A stretch of DNA of 64,000 nucleotides from positions 124,001-188,000 of the forward strand of contig JABFXY010000039.1 in assembly GCA_013361525.1 (NCBI GenBank). Reading direction: 5' to 3'. The translations under genes and the position numbers were made by a program. The notes beneath the pieces were generated by a model. That model was not told the origin of the DNA. It did no database searches and worked only from the letters and a program-made list of their open reading frames with translations. Below, one piece after another: positions 30,312-39,658 of this stretch (its first letter is position 1; each line of letters opens with the position of its first letter). The stretch is from Polyangiaceae bacterium (GTDB lineage: Bacteria > Myxococcota_A > Polyangia > Polyangiales > Polyangiaceae).

Positions 30312-31610
30312 ATGCGACGTTATCAGTTCACTTCGGAGTCGGTGACCGAGGGTCACCCGGACAAGGTCTGCGACAAGATCTCGGACTCCATCCTCGACGC
30401 GATCCTCAAGCAGGATCCGCGCGCACGCGTCGCGTGCGAGACGATGGTCAAGACGGGCTACGCGATCGTCGCCGGTGAGATCACCACCAAGGCCACGATC
30501 GACTACCCCTCGATCATCCGAAACACCATCCGCGACATCGGTTACACCGATTCGGCGATGGGCTTCGACGGCAACACCTGCGCCGTCCTCACCGCGGTTG
30601 AGCAGCAGTCGCCCGATATCTCGCAAGGCGTCACCGAGGGTTCCGGTCTCCACAAGGAGCAGGGCGCCGGCGATCAGGGTCTCATGTTCGGTTACGCGAC
30701 CGACGAGACGCCCGAGCTCATGCCCGCCCCGATCACCTTCGCGCACCAGCTCGCGCGCAAGCTCACCGAGGTCCGCAAGAAGAAGCTCGTCGACTGGCTC
30801 CGCCCGGACGGCAAGACGCAGGTCACGGTGGAGTACGATGGCAACGGCGTCGCGCGCGTCGGCACGGTCGTCCTCTCGACGCAGCACTCCGAGTCGGTGA
30901 AGCACAAGGCGATCGTCGATGCGATGCGTGAGCTCGTCATCGCCAAGGTCATCCCGGCCAAGCTGATGGACAAGAGCACGAAGATCTTCGTGAACCCGAC
31001 CGGCCGCTTCGTCATCGGTGGCCCACACGGCGACGCCGGCCTCACCGGCCGCAAGATCATCGTCGACACCTACGGCGGCATGGGCCGTCACGGCGGCGGC
31101 GCCTTCTCCGGCAAGGACCCGTCGAAGGTCGATCGCTCGGCTTGCTACTACGCGCGCTTCATCGCGAAGAACGTCGTGGCGGCGAAGCTCGCCGGCAAAT
31201 GTGAAGTGCAGATCGCGTACGCCATCGGCGTCGCGCAGCCCGTCGGCGTGTTCGTGAACACGTTCGGCACCGGCCGCGTCGCGGACGACGTGCTCGAGAA
31301 GTACATCATGCAGAACTTCGACATGCGCCCGAAGGCCCTCATCGAAGAGCTCGATCTGCTCAAGCCGGTCTACTACCAGACGGCGGCCTACGGCCACTTC
31401 GGTCGCAGCGAGTTCTCGTGGGAGAAGACGACGCGCGCCGCGAAGATGGCGGACGACCTCGCGCGTCCGACGGCCGTCGCTGCAGCGAACGGCTGGGCCC
31501 GCACGAACGGCGCGTCGCACGGCACCAAGAACGGCGCGAAGGGCGCTGCGAAGGCCGGCAAGAAGGCGAGCAAGAAGAAGGCTTCGAAGTCGCAGTCCGC
31601 GACGGCCTGA
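30312..31610 (+). CDS. metK: S-adenosylmethionine synthetase with basic C-terminal tail
   Basis: MetK makes SAM from ATP and methionine. The 432-residue protein starts at ATG 30312 with [20 protein letters not shown]. Other signatures are [47 protein letters not shown] and [17 protein letters not shown](C)YY. All three subdomains are complete by about residue 395. The last 30 or so residues are Lys/Ala/Ser-rich ([12 protein letters not shown]), a histone-H1-like extension beyond the usual length. The 190-bp upstream region contains a terminator and then small hairpins of unknown function. Confidence 0.97.
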   Translation: MRRYQFTSESVTEGHPDKVCDKISDSILDAILKQDPRARVACETMVKTGYAIVAGEITTKATIDYPSIIRNTIRDIGYTDSAMGFDGNTCAVLTAVEQQSPDISQGVTEGSGLHKEQGAGDQGLMFGYATDETPELMPAPITFAHQLARKLTEVRKKKLVDWLRPDGKTQVTVEYDGNGVARVGTVVLSTQHSESVKHKAIVDAMRELVIAKVIPAKLMDKSTKIFVNPTGRFVIGGPHGDAGLTGRKIIVDTYGGMGRHGGGAFSGKDPSKVDRSACYYARFIAKNVVAAKLAGKCEVQIAYAIGVAQPVGVFVNTFGTGRVADDVLEKYIMQNFDMRPKALIEELDLLKPVYYQTAAYGHFGRSEFSWEKTTRAAKMADDLARPTAVAAANGWARTNGASHGTKNGAKGAAKAGKKASKKKASKSQSATA

Positions 31611-31629
31611 TTCGTTCGCTGCGCCGTGA

Positions 31630-31659
31630 AAGAGGCCACTCGGAAACGGGTGGCCTCTT
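31630..31659. terminator. Bidirectional hairpin between metK and a convergent gene
   Basis: A perfect 10-bp stem AAGAGGCCAC (31630-31639) / GTGGCCTCTT (31650-31659) with a 10-base loop. It lies 19 bp after the metK stop and 12 bp from the stop of the convergent small secreted-protein gene, so it can serve both. Confidence 0.75.
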
Positions 31660-31671
31660 CGCGTTTGTCAC

Positions 31672-32073
31672 CTACTTCGAGGCGAAGTCGACTGCGAACG
31701 GGCTCGAGCAGGCGTTGTCGGTGCACACCACGACTTTGCAGCTGCCCTCGATCGCGCCGGTCGCGCCGACGCCGAGGGTGACGCTCCTGGCCTTGCCCGC
31801 CTTGCCGGCGACGTCTTCGTACTTCGCGTCTTCTTTCTTGAGCGCGTGTTTGTCGAGCTTGCCGTTCCCCTTCGACTTCACGCTGCATTTGATGGGGTAG
31901 TCCTTGTTGACGTAGATGCCGTCACTCGCCCCCTTGATGACGATGGTGGCCTTGCCGTCCTTGACGGTTGCTTCACCAACGGCCTTGCCATCGAGCGACT
32001 CTTCGGCGAGCGCGGTCGGGACGACGGCGACGGAACCGATAACGAGAGCGACGATAGCCGGGCGGATCTTCAT
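31672..32073 (-). CDS. Small secreted protein of unknown function
   Basis: A 133-residue protein with a cleavable signal peptide (MKIRPAIVALVIGSVAVVPT, cleavage after ALA). The mature domain is beta-rich: KATIVIKGASDGIYVNKDYP, then a Lys-rich turn, SVTLGVGATGAIEGSCKVVV and a C-terminal CTDNACSSPFAVDF, with three Cys that may pair. I do not recognise the family, though the pattern recurs in myxobacterial periplasmic proteins. The start at ATG 32071-32073 is supported by AGGAG immediately upstream on the minus strand. Confidence 0.8.
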   Translation of the reverse strand: MKIRPAIVALVIGSVAVVPTALAEESLDGKAVGEATVKDGKATIVIKGASDGIYVNKDYPIKCSVKSKGNGKLDKHALKKEDAKYEDVAGKAGKARSVTLGVGATGAIEGSCKVVVCTDNACSSPFAVDFASK

Positions 32074-32168
32074 GGTTTCTCCTGTTCGGGTTGCTCGCGG
32101 TATTCGCCAGCAGCGTGTTCCTGTTGGGTACGACGTGGGCAGCGGCAGCTTTCCTACATTCTCCCGCG

Positions 32169-32250
32169 CTCGCCTCCGGCGAGCCGAGCCTCGTGGGAGC
32201 CGCCCCGGCCGGTCTCGCTTCGCTCGACGTGGCCTGCCCCACTCGGCTCT
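32169..32250. repeat. Dispersed ~80-bp repeat, copy 1 (non-coding)
   Basis: The segment from CTCGCCTCCGGCGAG to GCCCCACTCGGCTC matches 39758-39840 at most positions, including the shared GGGAGCCGCCCCGGCC and CTCGACGTGGCCTGCCCC blocks. Here it lies in the 259-bp gap between divergent genes, so it is not translated. The copy at 39758 lies inside a gene. Confidence 0.75.
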
Positions 32251-32332
32251 ATGCCGGTGCCGCCGTTGACCCACAGTACGGCCGAACCCTGCTCGTGATC
32301 GCGTTGGATCTTCCTGGGCATAAAGTGACGCT

Positions 32333-35032
32333 GTGACCGGAAAACCCGAGGCCGTCGCCTCACGAGCAACGATGGGTGAAGAGGCTGATGGCGCGCCGGC
32401 ATCCGCACGGGCGCTGTCGGTCCGCAGGGCGGCGCTTCCCCCGGCGTTGTTCGTCGGCCGCCAGCGAGAGCTGAAGCTCGCGCGCGCCATGCTCGCGCGC
32501 CGCCGAGTCGTCGTGGCTTGGGGGCTCGGCGGGCTGGGCAAGAGCGCGCTCTTGCGTGCGCTTCTCGACAAGCCCTCGCGATCGAGCGCCGTCGAGGTTC
32601 GCGCGACGCAGGGCGCAGGGCTCCGTGCGATCGTGGGCTCGCTGCGCGCCGCGTGGACCGGCGAGAGCACGGTACCGAAAGACGACGCGTCGCTCGCATC
32701 GGCCGTCGTCGAGCTCGCGGACGCGCGAGGCGCGACGCTCATCGTCGACGATGCGCACACCCTCAAGCCGCACGCGCTCGAGCAACTCCTCCTCGCGTTC
32801 GCCGATTACGCAGAGCGCTCGACGCTGCTCGTCAGCACGCGCGAACGACCCTCGATGCCGAGCCTCGCCGAGCAGATCCTTCGCCTCGATCCGCTCGAAG
32901 CGAAGGACGTCGCCGCGCTCGTTCGCGGATGCCGACCCGACATATCGGATGCCGGATGCGCAGAGATCGTGCAGCGCGCGGCCGGCTCTCCGTGGCTCGC
33001 GCGCTGTTTGGCGACGGGAGACGAGGGCTCGTCGACCTCGATCGCGGCTGGCCTCGACGAGCCTTCGCTTCGTACGATCGAAGCGCTTCGTTGGATCGAA
33101 GGGCTCGTCTCGGAGGCGCTCGTCGACCACATTGCCGAGATGCCCGGAACGGCGCGTTCGCTCGAAGCGCGCGCCTTCCTCGATCGCGTGGGCGATCAGC
33201 TGCGCCTGCACGACGTCGCCCGCGAGCACTTCGCGAAGACGTCCCGCCCCGATCCTTCGGCGGCAAAGCGCGCGTTGGCGCGCATCATCGAACAGCCGGG
33301 GCTCGCGGCGACCTGTACGGCTCTCGCGCTCGCTGCGGCGGTCGACGATCGCGAAACGCTCGCGCGCCTGGTGGCCGCCCGTGGAGCTTCTTTCCTCGGC
33401 GAAGGTCTGGCGGCATCGGCGTGGCTCGCGCTGTCGAAGCTTCCGCCCGACGTCGAGACGACCTTCCGGCTCGCTTGCGCATCGAAGAGCGGGCTGCGCC
33501 CCGCGGTCGATTGGGCGGTGAGCCTCGCGGCGCCCGCCGAGCCCGGTGCAGTCATCGCGTGGGCCGAGTGTATGCATCACTCCGCGCGAGCGCCGGAAGC
33601 ACGTGGAGCGCTGCGCGAGGTGGCGCGCTCCACCTCGGCCGAAGCGCCCGCGGCAGCCGCGCTCGTGTCTCGCACCGCGCGCACCGAAGCAGAGGCACTC
33701 GACGCGCTCGAAATCCTGAACGGCATTCCGGCCGGCGCGGGCATGCCGGCCTCACTCCGCAGTGCGGCCATGTCTCGCGCGCTGATCCGGGTCGGCCGCG
33801 TCGAAGAGAGCATCCAGCACGCTGACGACGCGCTCCGATCGCTCGACACCGAATCGGCTCCCTCCCGCGAGCTCGTCTTTCTGTTGTTCTCCTTCTACGT
33901 GAACGTCGGCCGATTCATGAGCGCGACGCGGGTGAAGGCCAAGCGCCCGGAGCTCTTCGATCCAATCACCATGGGGGCCCCCGAACAGTTCGACGCCGCC
34001 ATGCATGCGCTCGAAACCGGCGACATGAAGAGCGCAGCAGCGCGCATCGAGCTGTTGCGCCGCAGAACCGAGTCGCACGACGCCGAGCGGTTCCTCCTCG
34101 GCTATTTGCAGTTTCGTCGGGCCTACGCTGCCGGAGACATCGACGAAGCGCGGCGCGCCCTGCGCGATCTCTATTCGCTCGCGAGCAAACGCCCCGACTT
34201 TCTCGCGTGGACGCGCATCGCCGCCATCCAGCTATCCCTGCTCGAGCGTCTCGATCCGCCGGCGTGGCAATGGCCCTCCGACCTCGAGCGCAGCCGCGGA
34301 CACGAACGCGACATGCTCGAGATCATGGAGCGCCGCGCGAGAACCGCGCGTGGCGAAGATGCCGGCTTCGAGGACATCGACGTGCCTCGCACCGCCATCG
34401 ACGCATGGGGGTGGCGAGCCCGGCTCGAAGCAGAGTGCCGATCGCTGCGAGGGGATCACACAGGGGCGATTCGATGTATTCGCTCCGCCGTCGAAGAGGC
34501 GCGTGTGAACAACGCGTTTTTGCTCGAGCTGGAGCTGCTCGAGACCCAAGGTTGGGTGTACACGAAGGCGGGGGATACGAGCGCGACACAGCGAACAGGG
34601 GCAGAGCTCGAAGCGCTCGCCGCCCGCGCGGGGCTTCCGCGCTTCGTCGCGCTCGGCCGAAGCTTCACAGGCCAATTACCCGCATCGGCCATCCTGCAAC
34701 CGGCAGCCATCACGCTCGAGCCAGGGCGGCGCGCCGTCCACCTCGCCACCGGTCGCGTCGTCGATCTCGGACGTAACGAGCTCGGCTTCCGCATTCTGGA
34801 AGAGCTGGTCCGAGGTGCAGGCCGCGCGACCAAAGAGCATCTGGTTCGAACCGCCTGGGGCTCGAGGACCTACGACCCGCAGCGCGACGACAAGCGGGTC
34901 CAAATGGCCATTCGTCGTCTTCGCGTCCTTCTCGAGCAGGATCCCGCCGCGCCCGAGCTGCTCCTGACCACGCACGACGGATATGCCCTCAGCGGCCCCG
35001 CCACATGTTGGGGCGATGTTACCGACGCGTGA
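32333..35032 (+). CDS. STAND-like ATPase regulator with C-terminal winged helix
   Basis: An 899-residue protein. The N-terminal ATPase has Walker A GLGGLGKS (64-71), Walker B TLIVDD (135-140) and a LLVSTRERP sensor, as in the NACHT/NB-ARC and MalT/AfsR-type regulators. The middle (about 290-780) is helical and looks TPR-like. The C-terminus (about 795-880) has the OmpR/PhoB-type winged helix: VVDLGRNELGFRILEELV, then KEHLVRTAWGSR and VQMAIRRLRVLLE and a TTHDGYAL end. So it probably binds DNA and is controlled by nucleotide and a bound ligand. The start is GTG 32333. The Cys-rich lipoprotein gene 57 bp downstream may be a target (inference). Confidence 0.87.
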   Translation: MTGKPEAVASRATMGEEADGAPASARALSVRRAALPPALFVGRQRELKLARAMLARRRVVVAWGLGGLGKSALLRALLDKPSRSSAVEVRATQGAGLRAIVGSLRAAWTGESTVPKDDASLASAVVELADARGATLIVDDAHTLKPHALEQLLLAFADYAERSTLLVSTRERPSMPSLAEQILRLDPLEAKDVAALVRGCRPDISDAGCAEIVQRAAGSPWLARCLATGDEGSSTSIAAGLDEPSLRTIEALRWIEGLVSEALVDHIAEMPGTARSLEARAFLDRVGDQLRLHDVAREHFAKTSRPDPSAAKRALARIIEQPGLAATCTALALAAAVDDRETLARLVAARGASFLGEGLAASAWLALSKLPPDVETTFRLACASKSGLRPAVDWAVSLAAPAEPGAVIAWAECMHHSARAPEARGALREVARSTSAEAPAAAALVSRTARTEAEALDALEILNGIPAGAGMPASLRSAAMSRALIRVGRVEESIQHADDALRSLDTESAPSRELVFLLFSFYVNVGRFMSATRVKAKRPELFDPITMGAPEQFDAAMHALETGDMKSAAARIELLRRRTESHDAERFLLGYLQFRRAYAAGDIDEARRALRDLYSLASKRPDFLAWTRIAAIQLSLLERLDPPAWQWPSDLERSRGHERDMLEIMERRARTARGEDAGFEDIDVPRTAIDAWGWRARLEAECRSLRGDHTGAIRCIRSAVEEARVNNAFLLELELLETQGWVYTKAGDTSATQRTGAELEALAARAGLPRFVALGRSFTGQLPASAILQPAAITLEPGRRAVHLATGRVVDLGRNELGFRILEELVRGAGRATKEHLVRTAWGSRTYDPQRDDKRVQMAIRRLRVLLEQDPAAPELLLTTHDGYALSGPATCWGDVTDA

Positions 35033-35089
35033 CCAACCGAGTCCTACACCGGACCTCGTCTCGTCGAGACGAGACTCGGAGGATTCATC

Positions 35090-35638
35090 ATGCGAAGGGT
35101 TTGCTTCTTGGTCTTGGTGCTTGCAGCCGCATGTGGTGACGACGGATCGGGCGGCGGCGGGAACGGCGGCAGCGAAAATGGCGGGAACGGCAGCGGCGAA
35201 GGTGGCTCCACCGCGCCCGACTGCATGACCGTCTGCACCGAAAAGGCCGTCGAATGCGGGGCGCCCAGCCAAGAGGCGGCCGCCGAGCAATGCGACGATA
35301 TGATCTGCTCGAAGTCGCCGAGCAGTGCGCAACTATCGTGTGTCGAGTCCTCGGGCTGTCAGGCGCTGATGGATCCGGCGGCCGCGTGCGGAATCGGCGA
35401 GGGTGGCAGCGATTCGTCCGGCGGAGGCGGCGGTGGAAGCGGCGAGTGCCTCGAGGTGATGGAGACGGGCTGCGACGCCGAAGGGGCCGAGTGCTGCGTC
35501 GGCCTATCGTGCGAGTCCGAAACCGGCGAATGCTGCATTCCGAATCTCAGCACGTGCGTCAATGATCTCGAATGCTGCGGCAACGCGACTTGCCAAGAAG
35601 ATCTCGGCAATCCCGGCACCACGATTTGCCGGCTCTGA
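35090..35638 (+). CDS. Cys-rich lipoprotein with knottin-like C-terminus
   Basis: A 182-residue lipoprotein (MRRVCFLVLVLAAACG) with a Gly/Ser/Asn linker, then a first Cys-rich domain (about 44-100, 8 Cys), a second Gly-rich linker and a C-terminal domain with adjacent cysteines in pairs (GAECCVG, GECCIPN, LECCGN, ending TTICRL). The CC spacing resembles inhibitor-cystine-knot folds. Exported; function unknown. A strong GGAGG precedes the ATG at 35090. It lies directly after the STAND-like regulator. Confidence 0.84.
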   Translation: MRRVCFLVLVLAAACGDDGSGGGGNGGSENGGNGSGEGGSTAPDCMTVCTEKAVECGAPSQEAAAEQCDDMICSKSPSSAQLSCVESSGCQALMDPAAACGIGEGGSDSSGGGGGGSGECLEVMETGCDAEGAECCVGLSCESETGECCIPNLSTCVNDLECCGNATCQEDLGNPGTTICRL

Positions 35639-35646
35639 AATGCCGG

Positions 35647-35679
35647 GGCGGCGAGATCGCCTTTTGCACGCTCGCCGCC
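35647..35679. terminator. Hairpin after the Cys-rich lipoprotein gene
   Basis: A 9-bp perfect stem GGCGGCGAG (35647-35655) / CTCGCCGCC (35671-35679) located 9 bp after the lipoprotein stop. No T-run follows, so termination is uncertain. Confidence 0.5.
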
Positions 35680-35707
35680 TCGTGAAGGTGAAGCTACGCT
35701 CCCCGTC

Positions 35708-36211
35708 GTGACGACGCCGCGTACGCCCAAGGATCTCACTCCCGCCGATCACGCGTTCCTGCGTCGCTGCGTCGAGCTGGCGACCGAGGCCCTCGACGAT
35801 GGCGACGAACCCTTCGGGTCCGTGCTCGTCGATGCCTCGGGCACCGTGCGCTTCGAGGATCGAAACCGCATTTCCGGCGGCGATGCGACCCGCCACCCCG
35901 AGTTCGAGATCGCCCGGTGGGCCGCCACGAACCTCACGCCGGAAGAGCGCCGGACTGCGGTTGTTTACACGTCCGGCGAGCACTGCCCGATGTGCAGCGC
36001 GGCGCACGCTTGGGTGGGCCTCGGCCGCATCGTCTACGCGTCCAGCAGCGCGCAGCTGCGCGCTTGGCTTTCGGGGTGGGGCATTCCGCCCGGGCCCGTC
36101 GCCGCGCTTTCCATCAATGCGATCGCCCCCGGCATCGAGGCGATCGGCCCCGTCGACGAATTCGTCGACGAGATCCGCGCGCTGCACGCTCGTCAGCGCG
36201 GCAGGACATAG
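35708..36211 (+). CDS. Nucleoside/guanine deaminase-family protein
   Basis: A 167-residue cytidine-deaminase-fold protein. The zinc site is HPE (63-65, with catalytic Glu65) and CPMC (93-96), the arrangement of the guanine deaminase/tRNA-adenosine deaminase branch. DEPFGSVLVDASGTV (33-47) is the family's N-terminal strand motif, and RIVYASSSAQLRAW follows the zinc site. The substrate cannot be fixed; guanine or another base is more likely than tRNA, because the RNA-binding C-terminus of TadA is not evident. GTG start at 35708. It converges with the NmrA-like gene 18 bp away. Confidence 0.87.
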   Translation: MTTPRTPKDLTPADHAFLRRCVELATEALDDGDEPFGSVLVDASGTVRFEDRNRISGGDATRHPEFEIARWAATNLTPEERRTAVVYTSGEHCPMCSAAHAWVGLGRIVYASSSAQLRAWLSGWGIPPGPVAALSINAIAPGIEAIGPVDEFVDEIRALHARQRGRT

Positions 36212-36229
36212 AGACCTACAGCCGGCGAA

Positions 36230-36985
36230 TCACGCGGCCTTCTTCGATCGGCTCAGCCAGTCTGCCAGCCGCACGGTTCCGAGCCGCGCTTTGTCGCCCG
36301 CGACCAATGAGGTGTCGTCGAACGTGGTGCCGAAGTATTCCGCATTGGGATCGGCAATGATTCGCCGCGCGTCGCCTGTCGCCTTGAAGAATCGGCGGAT
36401 CCATTCATCGAGGCCGAGCTTCTCCGGCCCGCCGACCTCCAAGATGCCATTCACTGGTGCGCCCAATACGACGTCGGCCAGCGCGGCGACGACATCGTCG
36501 GACGCAATCGGCTGAACGAGCGAGGAGGAAAGACGAACGTTTCCTCCGTCGGTAGCCGAGTCCGCAATGCTCTTCGCGAATTCAAAGAACTGTGTCGAGC
36601 GTAGGATTGAGAAGGGGATCGAGGACCCCTCGATCAACTTCTCCTGAGCGAGCTTGGCTCGGAGGTATCCACTCTGCGGCAGGCGATCGGTTCCCACGAC
36701 GGACAACGCCACGTGATGTCCCACGCCGGCCGCCTTTTCCGCCGTCGCCAGGTTCTTTTCCGAGGTCTCGAAGAACTTCATCACCGCCTTGTCCTCGAAC
36801 GAAGGCGAATTCGAGACGTCGACGACGACATGAGCGTTCGCCAGCGCCTCGGGTAACCCCTTCCCCGTGAGCGTATCGACGCCCGTTCGGGGCGAGGCCG
36901 CGACGACCTCGTGGCCCTTATCGCTCAGCCGACTCACGAGCTTCGAACCGATGAGGCCGGTTCCGCCTATGACCACGATCTTCAT
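36230..36985 (-). CDS. NmrA-like NAD(P)-binding protein
   Basis: A 251-residue atypical SDR starting at ATG 36983-36985 with the dinucleotide loop KIVVIGGTGLIGSKLVSRL. It contains VVVDVSNSPSFEDKAV, HHVALSVVGTDRLPQSGYLR and the FSILRSTQFFEF segment typical of the NmrA/YwnB group, where the active-site Tyr is shifted or unused. Related proteins act as redox sensors or quinone reductases; the role here is unknown. A GTG nine bases upstream is an alternative start. Confidence 0.87.
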   Translation of the reverse strand: MKIVVIGGTGLIGSKLVSRLSDKGHEVVAASPRTGVDTLTGKGLPEALANAHVVVDVSNSPSFEDKAVMKFFETSEKNLATAEKAAGVGHHVALSVVGTDRLPQSGYLRAKLAQEKLIEGSSIPFSILRSTQFFEFAKSIADSATDGGNVRLSSSLVQPIASDDVVAALADVVLGAPVNGILEVGGPEKLGLDEWIRRFFKATGDARRIIADPNAEYFGTTFDDTSLVAGDKARLGTVRLADWLSRSKKAA

Positions 36986-37150
36986 CGGCACCACCGTCCT
37001 CTTCTTGGAACGCGTCGGGTCGGATGCTCACGTGGATCAGGTGCAATGGACGAGCCCAAACGGCGCGCTCAACCCCGCTCGCGAGACTACCGTCGAGATC
37101 GCCAAGCGTTCGATCCCGTAGGCACAGAGCAGAAAGGTGCTCCTTGAACA

Positions 37151-37186
37151 AAACGAACAGCCGAAGCGTCATCGCTTGGGCTGTTT
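37151..37186 (-). terminator. Rho-independent terminator of the frameshifted lipoprotein gene
   Basis: A 13-bp stem with one mismatch (37156-37168 with 37173-37185) and a short TCAT-type loop; on the minus strand it is followed by CGTTTTG, giving a T-run. It lies 23 bp after the stop at 37209. Confidence 0.7.
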
Positions 37187-37208
37187 GCCTTAACTTGAAC
37201 GGGAAACG

Positions 37209-38311
37209 TCACTCCGGAACGGGCAAGGTCCCAGTCCCAGTCTCGTCCAACGAGAACTTGAAGTTGTCGATGATGGTGGTCGAATCGAGAACGCCGTCAC
37301 CCGAGTCCCAAATCAAGAAGTCGAGCGTAATCTCGCTGCCCTGCGCCTCGATTGGTGCGGAAGTCTGAAGCCAGCCGGTCGCCGCACTGCCTTGAATGCC
37401 ATAGATGAAGGATTGGTTGGACTCGAAGCCGGTTCCGAGGACCCCGCTATAGCCTTGTCCGCACGCAAAGCCGACATCGCACGAATTGCAGACGTCGAGG
37501 AAGCCGGCATTCACGCTGATCGGGTTGTTCTGCATGTCGTACGAGATGTTGCCATCCGGCAGGGACGAGACCTTCGGGCTCAACATCGCGACGAAGAAGT
37601 CGTTGAACTCCGAGCAGATGTAGTCGGGATATTCGTAGGTGTAGAAATTGAACTCGAAGCTGAAGCCCTTCGCGTCCGTCGGCGTCTGGATCACCAAGCG
37701 GAGCCCCGCTGAGTCGTAGGGTTCACCCGTGATGAGGTCAGGGCACGCGGGTGACTCTTTCGGATAGCCTGGCGGGGCGCCGTGAGGGAGGTCCTCTTTC
37801 CAATAGCCTCCCGGGTCCTGAAAGCCTGGGTCGGCGGGGTCGCGTGCTGCGCCTGAGGAGAGGACCAGAAAAGAGTTGCCCTCTCTCGGGGTGTTGGGGC
37901 CGAAGTCTTTCAAGATGCCTTTGCCGTCGAGCAAGGCGCCATTGAGCGGCGTTCCGTCGGACCGAATCCAGGAAGCACTCCTTACGCCCCATTCGCCGTT
38001 TGCCCACGCCTTGCACAAACCGATCGCCTGCGCCCCGGTCATGGCGTCCGCGCTTTCGATCTCAAGTCGTCGTCGCAGCTGCCTTGTCGGGTATTGCCAA
38101 TACAGGTCGGGGCGGTGCAGACGTCGCCAGTCATGCCGCCGCCGCCGCCATAGCCGCCCATAATGCCGCCACCGACAACTGTCACGCCGCTACCGCTTTG
38201 GTCGCCGGCACCCGTGTCAAGTCCACCGCCGGTGCTTTGAAATTCGGCACCTCTGCACGCGACGACGCAAACTAACGACCCGACCAGCACGAGCCTGCCG
38301 CTCATACGCAT
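37209..38311 (-). pseudogene. Frameshifted lipoprotein, paralogue of the 38484-39563 gene
   Basis: Two frames together make one protein. The first (ATG at 38311 or 38305) encodes a lipoprotein signal (SGRLVLVGSLVCVVAC), a Gly-rich linker and VCTAPTCIGNTRQGSCDDDL, then runs into a stop at 38039-38041. The second frame continues with LEIESADAMTGAQAIGLCK and reads to 37209. The intact neighbour has VCTAKTCVGNSPQGNCDDGL then DIVGTDPMSGAKAIGLCK at the same place, so about one base is missing near 38070 in a GACGACGAC run. The rest matches the neighbour closely, ending in the same SGTGTLPVPE-like tail. It may be a real pseudogene, a phase-variable gene or a sequencing error. Confidence 0.85.
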
Positions 38312-38436
38312 CGGGATCCCTGTTCGGATCGTAGCGTCCGCCAAGGCGTTCATGGGTCGGCCCGAAGCCTAGACGCCAAGGCCTCTCAGATCACGCCAGT
38401 TCGACGCCGCGGGCGGGGCCGTCGACGGGGGAACTG

Positions 38437-38469
38437 CGCAAGCGGAGCCACGATTGCTCCGCTTGCGCC
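38437..38469 (-). terminator. Hairpin downstream of the choice-of-anchor-like lipoprotein gene
   Basis: A perfect 13-bp stem GCGCAAGCGGAGC (38437-38449) / GCTCCGCTTGCGC (38457-38469) with a seven-base loop, 15 bp past the stop at 38484 on the minus strand. There is no T-run. It separates the two paralogues. Confidence 0.6.
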
Positions 38470-38483
38470 ACTCCTGAATAGCG

Positions 38484-39563
38484 TCACTCCGGAACGGGCA
38501 ACGTCCCAGTCCCCGACTCATCCAGCTCGAATCGGAAGTTGTCGATGAGCGTCGTCGAGTCGAGCACCGTGTCGCCAGAGTCCCAGATGAGGAAGTCGAA
38601 CGTAACCTCCGAGCCGGGCGCTTCGATGGGAGCCTTGGTCTGGAGCCAGCTGGTCGCGGCGTGCGTCTCGAAGCCAGTCGAATTGAGCTCGCCCGGGCCG
38701 AGCGGACAATCGAAGAACTTCCCGCCCGCTTCCTGTGCGGTACAAACCTGCAGGAAGCCTGCGTTGACGCTAATTGTGTTTCCCTGGGCGTCGAACGAGA
38801 CATTGCCGTCCGGAAGACTCGAAATCTTCGGATTGACCATCGCAACGAAGAAGTCGTTGTACTCCGAGCAAATCCAGCTCGGGAACTCATAGGTATAAAA
38901 GTCGAAGTCGAAGCTGAAGGACTTGGCGTCGGTCGGCGTTTGAACCACGAGCCGCAGGCCTGCGGAATCGTAGGGCGGGCCCGTGAAAACATCCGGACCG
39001 CAAGACGGAGACTCCTTCGGATAGCCGGGCGGAGCGCCATGCGGCGGATCGATGAATTCGTCCATCTTCTGGTAGCCGGACGGATCGCCCCAACCCGGGT
39101 CCTCCGGGGAGCGCGCACTGCCTGAGGAGATAGCGAGCATCGCCTTGCCCTCGCGCGGATTGACGCCGCCGAAGTTGTCCAAGACACCCTTGCCGTCGAG
39201 AAGCATGCCGGCCAGCGGAACGCCGTCCGACTGGACCCATTGCGCGCTCTTCACGCCCCAGCCACCGTCCTCGTAGACCTTGCAGAGACCGATCGCTTTC
39301 GCGCCGGACATCGGGTCCGTGCCGACGATGTCGAGACCATCATCGCAATTACCCTGCGGGCTATTTCCAACGCACGTCTTCGCGGTGCAGACGTTGTTAT
39401 TGGTGCCGCCGCCGCCGCCGTCACCGAAGCCGGTGCCCATGCTGCCGCCGTTGTTGTCGTCACCGCCGCTGCCCGGTCCACCGCCGGAGTCGTCGTTCGC
39501 GGGGCCTGCGCTGCACGCGACCATGAACACGACCGACCCGATAAGTGCGCGTTTGCTGCTCAT
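38484..39563 (-). CDS. Secreted lipoprotein, choice-of-anchor-L-like
   Basis: A 359-residue protein: lipobox MVAC at about 15-18, Gly/Asp/Asn linker, then CTAKTCVGNSPQGNC and a large beta-rich domain. Recognisable pieces are DSAGLRLVVQTPTDAKSFSF, FYTYEFPSWICSEYNDFFVA, SVNAGFLQVC and FDFLIWDSGDTVLDSTTLID followed by FRFELDESGTGTLPVPE. The ICSEYNDFFVA/NDFF pattern and the closing DSG(D) motif fit the choice-of-anchor L domain that occurs in secreted bacterial proteins. It ends in VPE without an anchoring helix, so the lipid holds it. ATG 39561-39563 is preferred over the GTG six bases upstream. The neighbouring pseudogene is a paralogue. Confidence 0.85.
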   Translation of the reverse strand: MSSKRALIGSVVFMVACSAGPANDDSGGGPGSGGDDNNGGSMGTGFGDGGGGGTNNNVCTAKTCVGNSPQGNCDDGLDIVGTDPMSGAKAIGLCKVYEDGGWGVKSAQWVQSDGVPLAGMLLDGKGVLDNFGGVNPREGKAMLAISSGSARSPEDPGWGDPSGYQKMDEFIDPPHGAPPGYPKESPSCGPDVFTGPPYDSAGLRLVVQTPTDAKSFSFDFDFYTYEFPSWICSEYNDFFVAMVNPKISSLPDGNVSFDAQGNTISVNAGFLQVCTAQEAGGKFFDCPLGPGELNSTGFETHAATSWLQTKAPIEAPGSEVTFDFLIWDSGDTVLDSTTLIDNFRFELDESGTGTLPVPE

Positions 39564-39658
39564 AAGCACCCCGTCTTTCTGCCCGAAGGTCGGCGAAACG
39601 ATACATTAGTCGACGACTGCGCCGGTAGCCTGAACGTGCGCGGCTTCGGCACCTCCAT

